Assembly: GCF_026213295.1 (NCBI RefSeq)
Contig: NC_079415.1
Location: 24,904,610 to 24,968,609, forward strand
Source of the DNA: Gadus chalcogrammus
Taxonomy: Eukaryota > Chordata > Actinopteri > Gadiformes > Gadidae
Direction of reading: 5' to 3'
DNA length: 64,000 nt
Position 1 is the first letter of the stretch; each line of letters starts with the position of its first letter. Of the stretch, positions 10,551 through 22,619 are shown piece after piece. Below the pieces are notes generated by a model. That model worked only from the letters and a program-made list of their open reading frames with translations. It did no database searches and was not told where the DNA came from. The translations under genes and the position numbers were made by a program.

Positions 10551-10600
10551 CTTGTGCAGGGCTTCCCAAGTCAAGTACAGTATAAATACAATTAAGAGAG

Positions 10601-10602
<2 letters not shown>

Positions 10603-10634
<32 letters not shown>
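10603..10634. repeat. (GA)n microsatellite
   Basis: A 32-bp GA run, probably next to the 3' end of the adjacent - strand LINE. Confidence 0.9.
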
Positions 10635-10636
<2 letters not shown>

Positions 10637-10799
10637 CGCAGCACAATAAATAGTAATAATAAAAAAGTATAAAGAGTTTTTAAAAATTGAGATAAGGATA
10701 AATTGCATGTTGTGCATTGCATTGCAGAGAGCACCACAATTTAAAATTTAAAATTTAAAAATATATATACATATTAAATTGATTTCAGCAGTGCAACCA

Positions 10800-12560
10800 T
10801 ACTGTATAACCACATGTAGCAGCGTTATTGCAGGTAGGAAGTGGGGGTAGGGTGGTGAGTATATATATATATTCAAATAAATAAATAAAATAAATAAGTA
10901 AAATACAATATTGCACATTGTATTTTTCAGATGTTCTCTGTTAATGCCATCAGTCGCACTGTTGCAGGGAAGAAGCTATTGAAGAATCTTTTTGTGTGTG
11001 TGATGACACTGTCCGCTCTACTGTGTCTGAGTCTGTATTTGCAATGTTTGTTATTGAGTAGAGGGTGAGCTGGGTGGAGGGAGTCTATAATGATTCTCAC
11101 TGCCCTTTTCCGACAGCTCTGACTGTAAATAAAGTCCATGGAGGGAAGTGTGGTCCCAGTAATCCTTTCAGCAGTCTTTATGACCCTTTGGAGTGCCCTC
11201 CTCTCTGCCTGTGTGGTATTCCCGTACCAGACAGTGATACCTGAAGTGAGAATGCTCTCTACAAGTCCACTGTAGGCCAGGGTGAGAGGACGCTGGTTTA
11301 GTCCCGATTTCCTTAGCAGTCTGATGAAATACAGCCGCTGCTGGGCTTTTTTCACAGTGGCAGCAGTGTTAAGAGACCAGCTCAGGTCAGACATCACCTG
11401 CAGTCCCAGGAATCGGTGGTTGTCCGCCCTCTCCACCTCAGTCCCTTGGATGGTAAGGGGCTGTAGGGGGGCAGGACTCCTCCTGAAGTCTGCTATTACC
11501 TCTCTTGTTTTGGCTACGTTGAGGATGAGGTCATTCTCCTCTCCATAGATGAGAATATCCTCTATCACACTCCTGTAGCCTGACTCGTCACCCCCCTTGA
11601 TGAGGCCCAGGATGGTGGTGTCATCAGCGTATTTGATGACAATGGTGTTATCGTGTGTGGAGGCACAATCATGCGTGTACAGGGTGAAGAGTTTGGGACT
11701 GAGGCAGCAGCCCTGTGGTGAACCTGTACTGACTATGAGCTCAGCAGACACCCGCCTCCCCACTCTCACCACCTGTGGTCTTTCAATCAGGAAATCTAGG
11801 ATCCAGTTACAGGTGGGAGTCGGGACACGAGGTCCGTCAGTTTACCAATCAGCTTGCCCGGGCGGATGGTGTTGTAGGCAGAGCTATAGTCCAGGAAAAG
11901 CATTCTGACATATGTTCTGCTGTTGTCCAGGTGTTGCAAAGTGTGATGTAGGGCTATGGCCACCGCGTCATCCACTGATCGGTTGGGGCGATAGGCAAAC
12001 TGGGATGGGTCGACAGTGTCCGATACCGTGTCGTTTATGTGGGTAAGAACCAGCTTTTCTAGGCACTTCATGGGGGCTGAAGTTAGCGCCACCGGCCTTA
12101 AGTCATTCAGCGTGGATGAATTAGGCTTTTTTGGAACCGGTATGATTATGGATGATTTAAATACTCTGGGGACTACTGCCTGGGATAGGGACAGATTGAA
12201 AATGTCAGCATACACACACACTAGTTGTTCCCCACAGGCCTTCAAGACTCTTGGATGAACGCCGTCTGTTCCCATAGCCTTATGGGGGTTCACCTGCTTC
12301 AGAGCCCTCAGAACCTGTGCGTGTGTAACCTGGAAGGCAGTGTCCATGGAGTCACAGGGGGCTTTTGAGGGAGTGTCTGTGTTCAGCCTGTCGAACCTGG
12401 CATAAAAGTTATTAAGGCGGTCTGGAAGGGTGGCATCTCGTGTAGTCTACTGTCCATAATAATTCAGAGATCATATTCTCCGCCGCTCGCATGCGGGAAT
12501 AATTAAGACTTGAGGAGTGATTGAACAGTGGGCTAGAGATGGGGTGTCCGTCCAACTTCC
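10800..12560 (-). mobile_element. L2/CR1-type LINE, - strand, truncated at its 5' end
   Basis: 5'-truncated non-LTR retrotransposon. The ORF ends at 10927. Downstream of it lies an AAATA-rich tail region. The 5' limit is uncertain because endonuclease sequence is missing. The coding remains are described separately. The same broad family as the element at 25.5-28.75 kb. Confidence 0.8.
10927..12450 (-). pseudogene. LINE reverse transcriptase (L2/CR1 group), frameshifted
   Basis: Reads leftward. First part (about 12450-11796): HKAMGTDGVHPRVLKACGEQ, then RPVALTSAPMKCLEKLVL, QFAYRPNRSVDDAVAIALHH and motif A FLDYSSAYNTI. The second part (11772-10927) is in another frame: [18 protein letters not shown], the catalytic box KYADDTTIL, then the thumb and C-terminal region ([22 protein letters not shown]). 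The frame changes near 11790, where a short stretch before GRRVSA is lost. YADD is intact, but the frameshift and missing endonuclease make it inactive. Jockey-superfamily APE-type LINEs of this kind are abundant in teleosts. The exact clade is inferred. Confidence 0.85.
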
Positions 12561-13636
12561 AATAAGTCACCTCATCTGATCATCTTTTTGTGTGAAGTGA
12601 AACCAACACGCGCTCCACAGTCTACACTGACCCCAATTTTCTTTTTAACGACAAGCGACAACATTGATCGGTTAACGTTAATACGGTCAACCATCAGCTT
12701 GAGAGGCGCTTTCACTATACTCTCTCTTCTTTTCACTCTAGCAGTCACTCCACGTGGGAAAGTGGTTTTGGATGGGTCAGCATATTCGATTATTCGTCCC
12801 CGAGGGTCAAAATATTTTTTTAACATTTGGACCGTTAACAGTTTTTCCCATTCAAATATAAAGTTTTTCACAAGCCATCATTTTTTTATTTTTTTTTATT
12901 TATTTGTTTATCAACACAGCGGATGCGTGCGCAGAATGACAGCAGTGATTCTTCTTCAAAACGAGAGCTGGTAAATTGTGACAAATTAATTAAACTGTAA
13001 TCAGACAACGCGGTTATATGCTATAGATGTTATGCAGTAGCGCATATTGTGGCTGCATCGGCAACTAATATGAAATTTGTGTGCATGTCTGAGTGTTTGG
13101 GGGTTGGCCGTTGGTGGAGTTTGTTACTGAAGGCCCTGACTTAAACCCCACGGTACGCTACTGGATGCAGGTACCTTTGAGTCGCACTCCATCTTTCTCC
13201 CAAATGGGTCTTCCACGGAAGAGGAGTCTTCTCCAGGCCAAAGCATGCGGTCTTGTTGGGAGTGACGCACAGTAATACTTCTGGAGTTGTTCAAAACAGA
13301 CTTCTATTGATTCCTATTTGAAGCAAGCAAGACAGTACCGACAAATAATGTAGCATGGCTGATTATTATTATTATTATTATTTAGGTCGCACAACAAATA
13401 TGAGCTGGAATTCAAGCTCCGGCTTGAATGTACATGGGTTTGAGCAAGGAGATATGTGAGTGTCCAGTGTTGACAGAATGAATGAAAGGGAGGGTGTTTT
13501 CAGATACAATATTGAATATGGAGGGGCGTTATGTACACACTCACGCACACACACACACACACGTGTACGTTGCCATTGTTGTTGCCTGTGAAAATCAACA
13601 CCTTGGGAGCAGTATATTTTGTGCGCCCTCTGCTCA
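12561..13636. other. Intron 3 stretch, nothing identified
   Basis: No gene or bounded element. Short CA and ATT repeats (13367-13382 and 13545-13562). ORFs here look fortuitous. Confidence 0.4.
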
Positions 13637-14207
13637 GGCCCCGTCCACACGGAGCCAAAACAGGCGATAACAATCCGATTTCGTTTTATGCGGTTCAGGA
13701 ATATCTCCGAAACGAGTCATTGCGAAACCGCATCGAGCTGTAGTAAATATTCAAGGTGCTGGTTCTCCACAGAAAAAAGTGGAGCACATCAAGCCTGCGC
13801 GCATACAGCCTGCGCGCTGTATACAAATATTCAGTCACGAGGAGATGCAACCTTTTAAATTGAGCAGAAACACTTTTTAATGTACAGTTAGTAATTCAAT
13901 TCATCAAGGGGCTTTATTTCAAGCTACAAAAATAATACAAATAAAATGATAAATAAAAAATTCAACGCAACTCTGACGTCCCCCTGCTGGTGGGGGGCTA
14001 ATGACGTCATCGTTTGCGTTTCAGGAGTCCACACAAATCCTAACCCGAAACCTCATAGGTCCGGATAGATTTGAAACCACCTCCGAGGGTGGTTTCAGAA
14101 ATGTGCGGTTTCGGGCAACGGATTCGCCGGCTCCGTCTGGACGGTCGGCCGAAACGCACAAGACTTACTCGGTTTCACCAAAAAATCGTTTCTGTGTGGA
14201 CGTGGCC
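13637..14207. mobile_element. MITE, GGCCCCGTCCACACGGAG family, copy 1
   Basis: TIRs GGCCCCGTCCACACGGAG and (right, reverse complement) GGCCACGTCCACACAGAA, with a 3-bp TSD TCA at 13634-13636 and 14208-14210. Contains a CCGAGGGTGGTTTC-type core found in the other copies (17.5, 17.9-18.4 and 18.7-19.5 kb). Harbinger-like by TSD length, non-coding. Confidence 0.75.
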
Positions 14208-14604
14208 TCATTCATGCGTAACGTTGCCCCACCAACAATTGGATGTGCATATACATCTGCTCCTACACACTACTCAGACATACTAGGGCGTGTAAATTAA
14301 TATTCGCCCCACCTTGGTGGGTCTTTGTCGATTTATTGGCCCGGCCAGCGGATGTGCTGAGAACAAACAAATGTTCTGTGCGCTCAGTCCTTTCCTGTGT
14401 TTGCCGGTGCAATATTTCCCCGTCCCTTCTCACGTGTGCTCCAGTGCATGTTCACACTCGTGTGCAGCACAGAGTTGTGGGCCTTTTCTACATTGTTAGT
14501 AGAGTGTGGCTGCACCGTCTGCTCTGTCAAATGATCAAATATTGTCCTAAAATGTCTCCTTTCTTGTCTGCAATCTCACACAGTTGTGTTGTGTTCCTCC
14601 TCAG

Positions 14605-14636
14605 GTGGACAACCGGCCTAAATATTACGGAAGAGA
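14605..14636 (+). CDS. chn1: chn1 coding exon 4
   Basis: 32 nt after the acceptor cctcctcag. It reads V-D-N-R-P-K-Y-Y-G-R plus two bases of Glu. Human has VENRPKYYGREF, so the match is clear. Two donors are possible: gtacgt at 14637 and gttagt at 14641. Only 14637 keeps the frame into exon 5 (GA/G for Glu, then Tyr-His-Gly), so it is chosen. The 545-bp intron that follows contains a GATT microsatellite just before the next acceptor. Confidence 0.92.
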
Positions 14637-15131
14637 GTACGTTAGTTTTCTTATTTCTCTATGTATTCTTTGTTCCCCCCAGTAATGTAAACCTGTTCTA
14701 ACACCGTCCTCAGCAGCACTATGCTAACTCCAGGGCTCATGTAGAAGAGGGGGTTGTCTTTAGTCATGTAAAACAATAGTCAAACCACCCTAGGTCCCAG
14801 TTGCCAAGACAATGGGCCCTGAAGACTACATAATCGACCTAGCCATACCTAGTCTAGTCTGGAGTTATTAAACAGGATTGTATTATATTACATTTTGCAA
14901 TAAAACCCTCCACCCACAGCTCAAATCAAACTAAATTATCATTGTCTATGGGAGTGAACAAATTTGGAACAAAAGTGATGTCTCCAGTGAATCAAAGTTA
15001 CTAAACTGTAGGCTTAAATATTTTAACTGCCACGAAACATATCTTTTCTGATCCTCCCTGATCTTATGTGCCACTAATGTCTACCCCAACTGTAGAGAAG
15101 AGGATGTTTTATGTTGGGAGGGAGGGAGGGA

Positions 15132-15155
15132 GATTGATTGATTGATTGATTGATT
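15132..15155. repeat. (GATT)n microsatellite upstream of exon 5
   Basis: Six units of GATT/ATTG about 27 bp before the exon-5 acceptor, preceded by GGGA repeats. Confidence 0.9.
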
Positions 15156-15181
15156 CTGTGTAATATGTGTTATATTACCAG

Positions 15182-15295
15182 GTACCACGGTATGATCTCC
15201 CGGGAGGATGCTGACCAGCTACTGAACCAGGCCGAGGGCAGCTACCTCATCAGAGAGAGCCAGAGACAGCCCGGCACCTACACACTGGCCCTACG
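15182..15295 (+). CDS. chn1: chn1 coding exon 5 (SH2 domain, phosphotyrosine-pocket half)
   Basis: 114 nt from acceptor attaccag to donor gtactg. Encodes [14 protein letters not shown] followed by [20 protein letters not shown], the first half of the SH2 fold. The LIRES segment corresponds to the FLVRES motif, and its Arg is the phosphotyrosine-binding residue, so the domain should be competent. Leaves two bases (CG) for an Arg codon finished by exon 6. The donor is followed by a short (GT)n run, a smaller version of what is seen after exon 6. The 24.2-kb intron 5 that follows is mostly transposable elements. Confidence 0.96.
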
Positions 15296-15639
15296 GTACT
15301 GTGTGTGTGTGTTTTAGAGACAGACAGACAGACCCGGTGTCTAAAATCCAGATAGTATCTGGGCCAGACCACGGTCCCCACTCGTTGATGTGCAGCACGA
15401 TATGCCTCTCGGGAGAAGGTTGTCTAATTTAGCTACCTTCAAACCATTTACAAGAGAAACCACCTGTGGCCAACCCCTGCGCTAATTTATTTCATTGTGT
15501 CAGCTTTCAGATGTTGAGTTTGTGGTCCGTTTTGGTGACAAAGGAGGAAACGTTGTAGTTTGTAGTTAGAAACTAGCAACGATGGATTAGAGAAGCGGTT
15601 AAACAAAGGACCCTGTGGGGGGTACGTACTAGAGCCCGA

Positions 15640-15665
15640 CCGATATACGATTTTTAAGGCCGATA

Positions 15666-15702
<37 letters not shown>

Positions 15703-16140
15703 GGATGGGCGTGAGGAATCGATTACTCGAGTACTCCTCGTTACAAATGATCTCGTTGGTGGACAGGCAAACTCGAGTTTGCATATACACACACAAACAA
15801 CGTTTTCTGAAGCTGAAAATGTGTTTTGAAGGTTTGCAAAAATAAATAATGAATACTCTGATAACTCTGACTGTTTTGATGGAGAATAAGCATTACATGT
15901 TTGGTTGGTAATATTGCCGTTCATCATCAGGCCTATTCCTGCTGCAGATGCGTTGCATTCTAAAAATAGATTTGATTAAACGAGTACTCAATTGATCCTC
16001 GAGGAATTCCTTCGATCACTCGAGTTTGGAATTTGCTACTCGTGCCCATCCCTAATAAATAAAAAATAAAAAATATATAGATATATATATATATATATAT
16101 AAAAGAAAAAATCCAGAAACGCGCAACAAAACAAACAGAT
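15640..16140. repeat. Repeat cluster with (TA)n tracts and partial hAT-type ends
   Basis: TA runs at 15668-15699 and 16080-16101. TAGAGCCCGACCGATA (about 15631) resembles the TIR of the complete hAT MITE at 31414. Between the TA runs, TAGGGATGGGCGTGAG (15700) and GTGCCCATCCCTA (about 16044-16056) form a further hAT-type inverted pair with CGAGTACTC-rich subterminal repeats. No TSD assigned. Confidence 0.5.
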
Positions 16141-16177
16141 TTCCCTAACATTGGTTATTTGTAGTTATCCTTTAAAT

Positions 16178-17241
16178 CAGGGGTCTCAAACTCGCGGCCC
16201 GCGGGACGATATTTTATGGCCCCCTACTTGATATCAAAGTTAAGTGTTATTGCGGCCCGCACGTTTTAATTCTTTTTTTTTTTGTATTATTTTTTTTTAA
16301 ATAAAGCTTGCTGCGCACAAAAACCTTGCATAAGACGGAGGTGAAATGTGCTAGGCCAACGGTATGGCTTCTCCCAAGTCTGTGCGCTGGAGATACGCCC
16401 TTTCTGTGTGTATCTCTTTCCAAACACCATGCACCTGACCGGGTTCTCTCCTGTGTGACTCCTCTGATGTATTTCGATCTTACTGAAGCATCTGAAACTA
16501 ACCGCTTAGCAACCGAGTCCCTGAAGTTGTGGAGCTTCATATCCCTGAGCATGAAATGTGCGTCAGTTTTTTTTCACTGCAAACGTTGGTAGGATATTTA
16601 TAGAAAATGTCTATGTTCTGACATGATTGATTGCATTTTATAACTGCATGGGCCTGGATACGTCGGTAGGGATTTCCCTAACATTGGTTATTTGTAGTTC
16701 TCCTTTAAATCAGGGGTCTCAAACTCGCGGCCCGCGGGACGATATATATTCAAATATATTCGAATATTAATATTAATAAACAAACAAACTTCGAATATGA
16801 TTTTTGGGCAAAAGTCAAAGCCCTAACACACACACACCAACGTTTGCGGTGAAAAATGCTTCTGCACATTTCACCCCGTCTTCGCAACGTTGTTGGGCGC
16901 AGCAAGCTTTATAAAGCTTTTTTTCTATATAAAGCCCTGCATGGGCCCTGCAGGAGCTGTGTGAGAGGAAGCGCTGCCAGGTCTCTGGCAGTAAGGAGTA
17001 GGCAAGAAAAGCCATATGTTCAGAAGGACACTTCATGTTCTGAAGAAGGTTCATGTTTTAAAGTCGTTCATGTTCAAAAGAGCCAATCATGTTCAAAAAA
17101 GCATTCATGTTACAAAAATTTTAATAGTAAAGCTTGAGAAGACTGGATATTTGTACTTTTTTGTGGAAAACTTGATGCGGCCCAGCCTCACCCAGAATCT
17201 GCCTCCAGCGGCCCCCAGGTAAATTGTGTTTGAGACCCCTG
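16178..17241. mobile_element. hAT-Charlie-type element, TIR CAGGGGTCTCAAAC
   Basis: TIRs CAGGGGTCTCAAACTCGCGG and GTTTGAGACCCCTG with a perfect 8-bp TSD CTTTAAAT at 16170-16177 and 17242-17249. CAGGGGTCTCAAAC ends with CCGCGGCCC subterminal sequence are typical of Charlie-type hATs. No intact transposase. A ~70-bp segment spanning host flank and TIR (about 16139-16207) recurs inside the element at about 16672-16740. Confidence 0.88.
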
Positions 17242-17514
17242 CTTTAAATCCTTTTCACTCTCAGCTAACGCGTAACAACAGCAAAACTGGACATGGTAGT
17301 CATGAATTAAGTCATGCTTATCGACTTTAGAGAATTGATGGGGATTTTCTTTTAATTGTTATTCAAGCAATGTATGTCTCGTGACAGTTGCCAACTTACC
17401 ATGAACACACTTGCACACATGAACAACACAGATGATCTCCGTCGATCTCCGTCATTCACTCTGCCTAACTCTGGCTGAATCAGCGGGTTTGGGGCGTCTC
17501 TGGCTCTCTCAGCG

Positions 17515-17680
17515 CCCCAAAACCACATAGGTCCGGATAGATTTGAAACCACCCTCGGACATGGTTTCAGAAATGTGCGATTTCGGATTCGCCGGATCCG
17601 TCTGGACGGTCAGCCGAACGGTTCACACACAGCCACGGCATTTAAGCCCCGTCCACAAAGAGACGATTTTTTTTTGAGAA
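17515..17680. mobile_element. MITE, GGCCCCGTCCACAC family, partial copy
   Basis: AGGTCCGGATAGATTTGAAA and the ATTCGCCGGATCCGTCTGGACGG region match copy 1 (13637-14207). The copy is internally deleted and ends near GCCCCGTCCACAAAGAGACG (17647). Confidence 0.6.
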
Positions 17681-17877
17681 ACCGCATAAGTCTTGTGCAT
17701 TTTGGAAGGGTTGTTTATAAACGGGGCTCAATCATGGACATAAAAAGAAGGCTCAATCCGTTTTGGTTTTGATTTCATGGAACGCAGCCCGTTCTTTCGC
17801 ACAAACAAAGCCATTGGAAACACGTCTAAAAGCACTGATGAATGCATATGTAACCCAGTTCCTGTTAGGGACTCTTA

Positions 17878-18362
17878 GGCCCTGTTCACATGAAGCCGAA
17901 ACGGGCGAAACCGTTACAGTTTCGATCTATCCGGTTTCGAAGTATCTCCGTAAAGACGAAGCCAAGCGAAACCGGGTAGATCTGTAGAAACACTGTAGTA
18001 CACATTCCAGGCCCATAAGGGGCGCTGCTTCTGGTACAGAAAGCCAGAAGAAATAAAATAAGAAGAAGAGGCGAGCATGCGCATAAAGGCTGCCCTTATG
18101 CGCATGCTCGCATGTGATTTCTGAGACTCCGCGGGCTTAAGAGCCATTGGCTAGGAGGTGGGGTGATGACGTCATGGTTTGCGGTTTCAGGCGTACACAC
18201 GAATCCAAAACGAAACCGGGTAGATTTGAAACCACCTCCGAGGGTGGTTTCAGAAGTTTGCGGTTTCGGTCAGCGGTTTCGCCGGCTTCGTGTGTACGGA
18301 AGGCTGAACCGTACAAGACCTTTGCGGTTTCGCCATGAAATCGGCTTCGTGTGAACGGGGCC
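17878..18362. mobile_element. MITE, GGCCCTGTTCACATG family, copy with TTA duplication
   Basis: TIRs GGCCCTGTTCACATGAAGCC and GGCTTCGTGTGAACGGGGCC, flanked by TTA at 17875-17877 and 18363-18365 (Harbinger-type TSD). 485 bp, non-coding. Contains GCATGCGCATAAAGG facing its reverse complement near 18075-18110. Confidence 0.82.
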
Positions 18363-18649
18363 TTATTCTGAAGGAGGAGAACGGAAGTGTCTGCGTGTGG
18401 GTCGCTGTTTTGACTGTGTTGGGAGCGCTGGAAATAAAGTGTATCGCCCCGTTCAGTGAATGGAGTTAACCGATTCTTCTTTTATATATAACCCAAGTAT
18501 AGGCAACAATAATTTGTACATTAGATTATTATTCACAGATTAGAAAACAAAAGGAGATTGTTAATACTTGGGAATAACATGGGAATGAATGAAACGCCCA
18601 TGTGCATTTAAAAGACAGCGTATACAGGAAGTGTGTCATTATTGCGCAT

Positions 18650-19460
18650 CTAGGACCCCGAGTCGATCTGGCAGCCGAGTCAATCCGACACCCACACCGG
18701 CGATGCAAACGATGACGTCATTAGCCCCCCACCAGCTGGGGGACGTCAGAGTTGCGTTGAATTCTTTATTGATTATTTTATTTGAATTATTTTTGTAGCT
18801 ATAAATAAACCCCCTTGATGAATTTAATAATAATTATATAATAATACATTTAATTTATAGTGCCCTTTTCATCCGAAGATCTCAAAGGGCTACAGGTTAA
18901 AAGCAAAAAAAAAAAAGAAGGGGGGGTTAAAAATCATCTAAGAGTTGGAGCCAAAGGTTTTCTTAAAAATAAATGTTTTAAGACCGATTTTAAAGCAATC
19001 AGTGGATTTTGGTGCCCTCAAGGTGTCAGGGAGGACATTCCACAGGCGTGGGGCGGCAGCACTGAAGGCCCTATCTCCCATGGTCCTAAGTTTGGTTTTG
19101 GGTATTTGGAGGTGGTTAGATTGAGTGGAGCGGAGGGAGCGTGTTGTGTTATGTTGGTTGAGAAGTTCTTTGAGGTAGGGGGGGGGGGGCAATTTAATTA
19201 CTAACGGTACATTAAAAAGTATTTCTGCTCAATTTAAAAGGTTGAATCTCCTTGTGACTGAATGTTTGTATACAGCGCGCAGGCTGTCTGCGCGCAGGCT
19301 TGATGCGCTCCACTTTTTTTCTGTGGAGAACCAGCGCCTTGAATATTTACTGCAGCGTTTCTACAGCTCGATGCGGTTCGCAATGACTCCGTCTTTACAG
19401 AGATATTCCTGAACCGGATAAAACGAAACCGGATTGTTTTCTCCCGTTTCAGCTTATAGT
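18650..19460. mobile_element. MITE, GGCCCCGTCCACAC family, inverted copy split by a LINE fragment
   Basis: 18700-18820 and 19199-19455 are reverse-complement matches to 13640-14030, including the GACGTCATTAGCCCCCCACC block and the CCCTTGATGAATT junction. The LINE fragment 18829-19190 interrupts it. Outer ends are eroded, so borders are approximate. Confidence 0.7.
18829..19190 (-). mobile_element. LINE 3' fragment inserted in a MITE
   Basis: Perfect TSD AATTTAAT at 18821-18828 and 19191-19198. On the - strand it reads MGDRAFSAAAPRLWNVLPDT and FKIGLKTFIFKKTF, the typical last ~60 residues of a LINE RT ORF (RAFSxxAPxLWNxLP). A 5'-truncated retrotransposon of 362 bp with a T/A-rich tail. The exact family cannot be told from so little sequence. 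Confidence 0.85.
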
Positions 19461-19743
19461 CCCTGTTTCGTCGTTACAAATCTGTGTGTGCACAGTTTGT
19501 GGGATCTGCATACAGATCTCACCTGGACTCTGCATAGCCTCCTCCCTTACCCCGCCCCTTCTCCTCCCTTACTCCTAAAAACACCCTTCTTACGCACTTA
19601 TTGTAGGTTGCACGTCATCAAACTAAATGTACAGGCACTTAAAAATAGTTCCTTGGGTTCCTTGGGTTGGCTTCGAGCTGGATCGCTCAGGCCAAGATAT
19701 CGAGTATCTCCACCACCAACGTTCCCGTAATAGTAGATAGCAA

Positions 19744-21396
19744 TTATTGACTCTTGCTACCAGCCCACTCCAACAGAGAGTTTCCGTTTGCCCCAGTGTA
19801 GCCAGGGGTAGGAGGAGTGTCGGGAACAGAATGGACAAAGCTATCAAGTGCTGCCTTGAACTTGTCAAGGGTTGGGATCGGCTTGATGTCTGGTGGTACA
19901 GCATTGTACAGTGCAGAGGCTGTAGATGAGAAGGAATGGAATCTCATTGTATTGATGCTGCTGTACTTGGAGCTGCCGAGAGGTCGCAAACATGTAACAC
20001 CTCGCCTTTGTGAATGTTGGAAGACGATGTTAACATTGTTGGGGATCACTTCGTGGTAGATCTTCCAGACGAGAATCACGATGTATCTCTCGCGGCGGCG
20101 CTGCAGGGAGTAGAGGTCGAGCTGCTTGAGTCGATCCCAGTAGCTGAGGTTCGTGTAGCCCGCTATTTTGGCAGTGAATGAGCGTTGGATAGACTCAACC
20201 ATGATGATATCGCAGAGCAGGTGGGGAGACCAGACGCACAGCAGTATTCGATGATGGAGCGAACGTATGTTTTGTAGAGCAACATCATAGTGTCTCTGTC
20301 TCTGACTGAAAAGGTCCTCAATACCCAGCCAGCTTTGCCAGAGGCTTCGGTTGACTTTTTGGAGATGTGCTGGCGCCATCGGAGATCCTTGTCGATGTAC
20401 ACACCAAGGTCTTTTACAACGTCGTCTGAGGATATTGATTTCCCAGATGGTAAAAGGTAGGGGTGCTTCAGATCCTGGTTTTTACCGTGTTGTAAAAGTT
20501 GGAACTTGTTTTTGTTTAGTTCCATGTTGTTGCTGTTAGCCCAACGAACTACCGCATGCAGATCTTCTTGGAGAAGCTGGCAGTCGGGAAGCTGGCAGTC
20601 GGAAATATCCTACCAACGGGAAGCTGATATTCTTGTGCAGCTTAGAATTGTCAGCAAAAACTTTTACTTTGCTGTGTTTAACAACTGAGAACAAGTCATT
20701 AATGTACAAAATAAAAAGTAGTGGACCCAACACAGTGCCCTGTGGGACCCCACTCAAAACCCTGATGATGTTGGATTCCACACCATCAATAACAACGTGC
20801 TGCGTTCTGCCGTGTAGGAAGCTGGAGAGCCACTGGTGTACCTTTCCCTGGATGCCGTAGAGATTACGTTTTTTTAGCAGAATAGCATGATCGACTTTGT
20901 CAAATGCTTTACTGAAATCCAGATAGAGGATGTCAGCGTTCTCGTCAGCATTCAAATCACACATGATGTCCTCAACATGGTGAAGGAGTTGGGTCAGGCA
21001 GCTTCTTCCAGCTCGCAAGCCATGCTGATCTTGATGGATGATATCCTTGGATTCAATAAAATCAACCAACTTAGCACGGAAGACCCGTTCGAACATCTTG
21101 ATGAGATGAGATGTTAGGGAGACAGGTCGATAGTTGGCAGCTAACGATCTTTTTCCCTTTTTGAACAGAGGAGTCACGCTTTGACTCTCGAACTTTGTCG
21201 CTATTTCTCCGGAGTTGAGTGATGATCTCCAGAGCTGAGTGACTACTGGGGCTAGTAGTAGGTCAACATTCCGCTGGAATGGCTTGTCGTGTTGGTAGGC
21301 GTCGAAGAGGGTCTTTGTCTCAGTGTCTCCAGCCAGGGATTTGAGCTTCCCGATGAGCAGTTCATCTTTCGAGAAGTCAGCGGCCGAGGAAGGCAT
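19744..21396 (-). pseudogene. Non-LTR retrotransposon reverse transcriptase, frameshifted
   Basis: Reads leftward. The N-part (21396-20536) has SQSVTPLFKKGKRSLAANYR, ERVFRAKLVDFIESKDIIHQ, motif A ILYLDFSKAFDKVDH, and LSGVPQGTVLGPLLFILYIN. The third catalytic box reads VFADNSKLHKN, with Asn in place of the second Asp of F/YADD. The frame then shifts to VVKDLGVYIDKDLRWRQHIS (20525-20163) and again to SIQRSFTAKIAGYTNLSYWD and YSLQRRRERYIVILVWKIYH (to 19744). Two frameshifts plus loss of the catalytic Asp mean it is dead. A jockey-superfamily relative different from the L2-type copies. The clade is not assigned. Confidence 0.85.
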
Positions 21397-21449
21397 AACC
21401 AGGAAGTGGTTGGTACTCTACGACCGCACACAAACCAAATTAAACAGCA

Positions 21450-22619
21450 AATTCAACAAATTCAAGGTTCAAAGTTGTTGTCGCAGTGTTTTTGGTTGTC
21501 GAGTGTCGATCCAGTAGGCAGAGTAAGGGGTGGTTCTCCTATTTCACTCGATCCATCGCGTAAATTGAGCTTTTGGAGACGTCACGTCCCTTGAACGCAT
21601 CACGCAACGCGGATACGGTTAGCTAAGCATCGTACTTAGCATCGTGTAGCATCTTGTCCTAGCTAGCTTTATTGTATCCCGGGAATGGTTTAACCTAGCG
21701 ATTGTTGGTGCTTAGCACTTGGTTCTATGGACATTCTTACTGTACCGAGAGCGATATATTGTTAGTCTTTCGGTAAATTTTCTTTGGATAAAAGCTTCTG
21801 CTAAAGGCTGTAAATGTTAATGGAGCTTCAGATTTTCCGGTGTGAAATCGGTACGTGTCACGCAGAGCTATTCGGTTTTACTGGGTTTGCGTTTTGACAC
21901 GCTGGTGTATTCTGCCTCTTTACAATTGTATGGACATCCCACGAGACACAGCTTGGGGTATGATGTGGTCATATATTGAACATGAGTTTGGACACATAAA
22001 GAAACGACTAAAATAGTGGAAGTAACGTGTGCATTATAATGCCATTTCGATCTTTGTGAGGAAACCATGAATCATTTTGATAGCCTTGCTTGGGAAGTTC
22101 TTTCAGTAGTGCGAATGAAACCTTGAGTGACTAGTACAGATCCCCCCTATCTGTAGCCTGGCGTAAACTTTGAGTTTGAATCCCAAGATTCCATTGGGAA
22201 CACTGTTGAGCAACAGTAAACGTTTTTACACTGCCAAATATGCCCCTGTTATGCCCGCATTTTTCCCGGCATGTTCCGCGCGTTTACACCGTTTACACTT
22301 GCATATAGTAGCCTACACTGAGATGTCGTCTACTCATTTGTGCATGCGAGTGGCTTGAATAATAAAATAAAATAACATTCTGAGTATATTTGGTAACGGC
22401 CTTGTCAGGTCCTTCCACTGATCCAACCACAATCAACGTTTAATCTAATTAAATTCCCACGCAGTTTTTGGTTTCTGACTGGAGAGTTTGCAATGGAGAC
22501 AAATACTGATAGCCATTAGAATCCAAAGGGTTGTGGGCCGAAACTCTGTCGCTGATCTCTTCTATATATGATTGGGTGTTGGGTTGTTTTATATCTATAT
22601 ATTTGCCACGTTTCTGTTG
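21450..22619. other. Intron 5 stretch, nothing identified
   Basis: No supported gene. 21.6-21.8 kb has short direct repeats of CATCGTACTTAGCATCGTGT type. ORFs are short and unconvincing. Confidence 0.4.
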
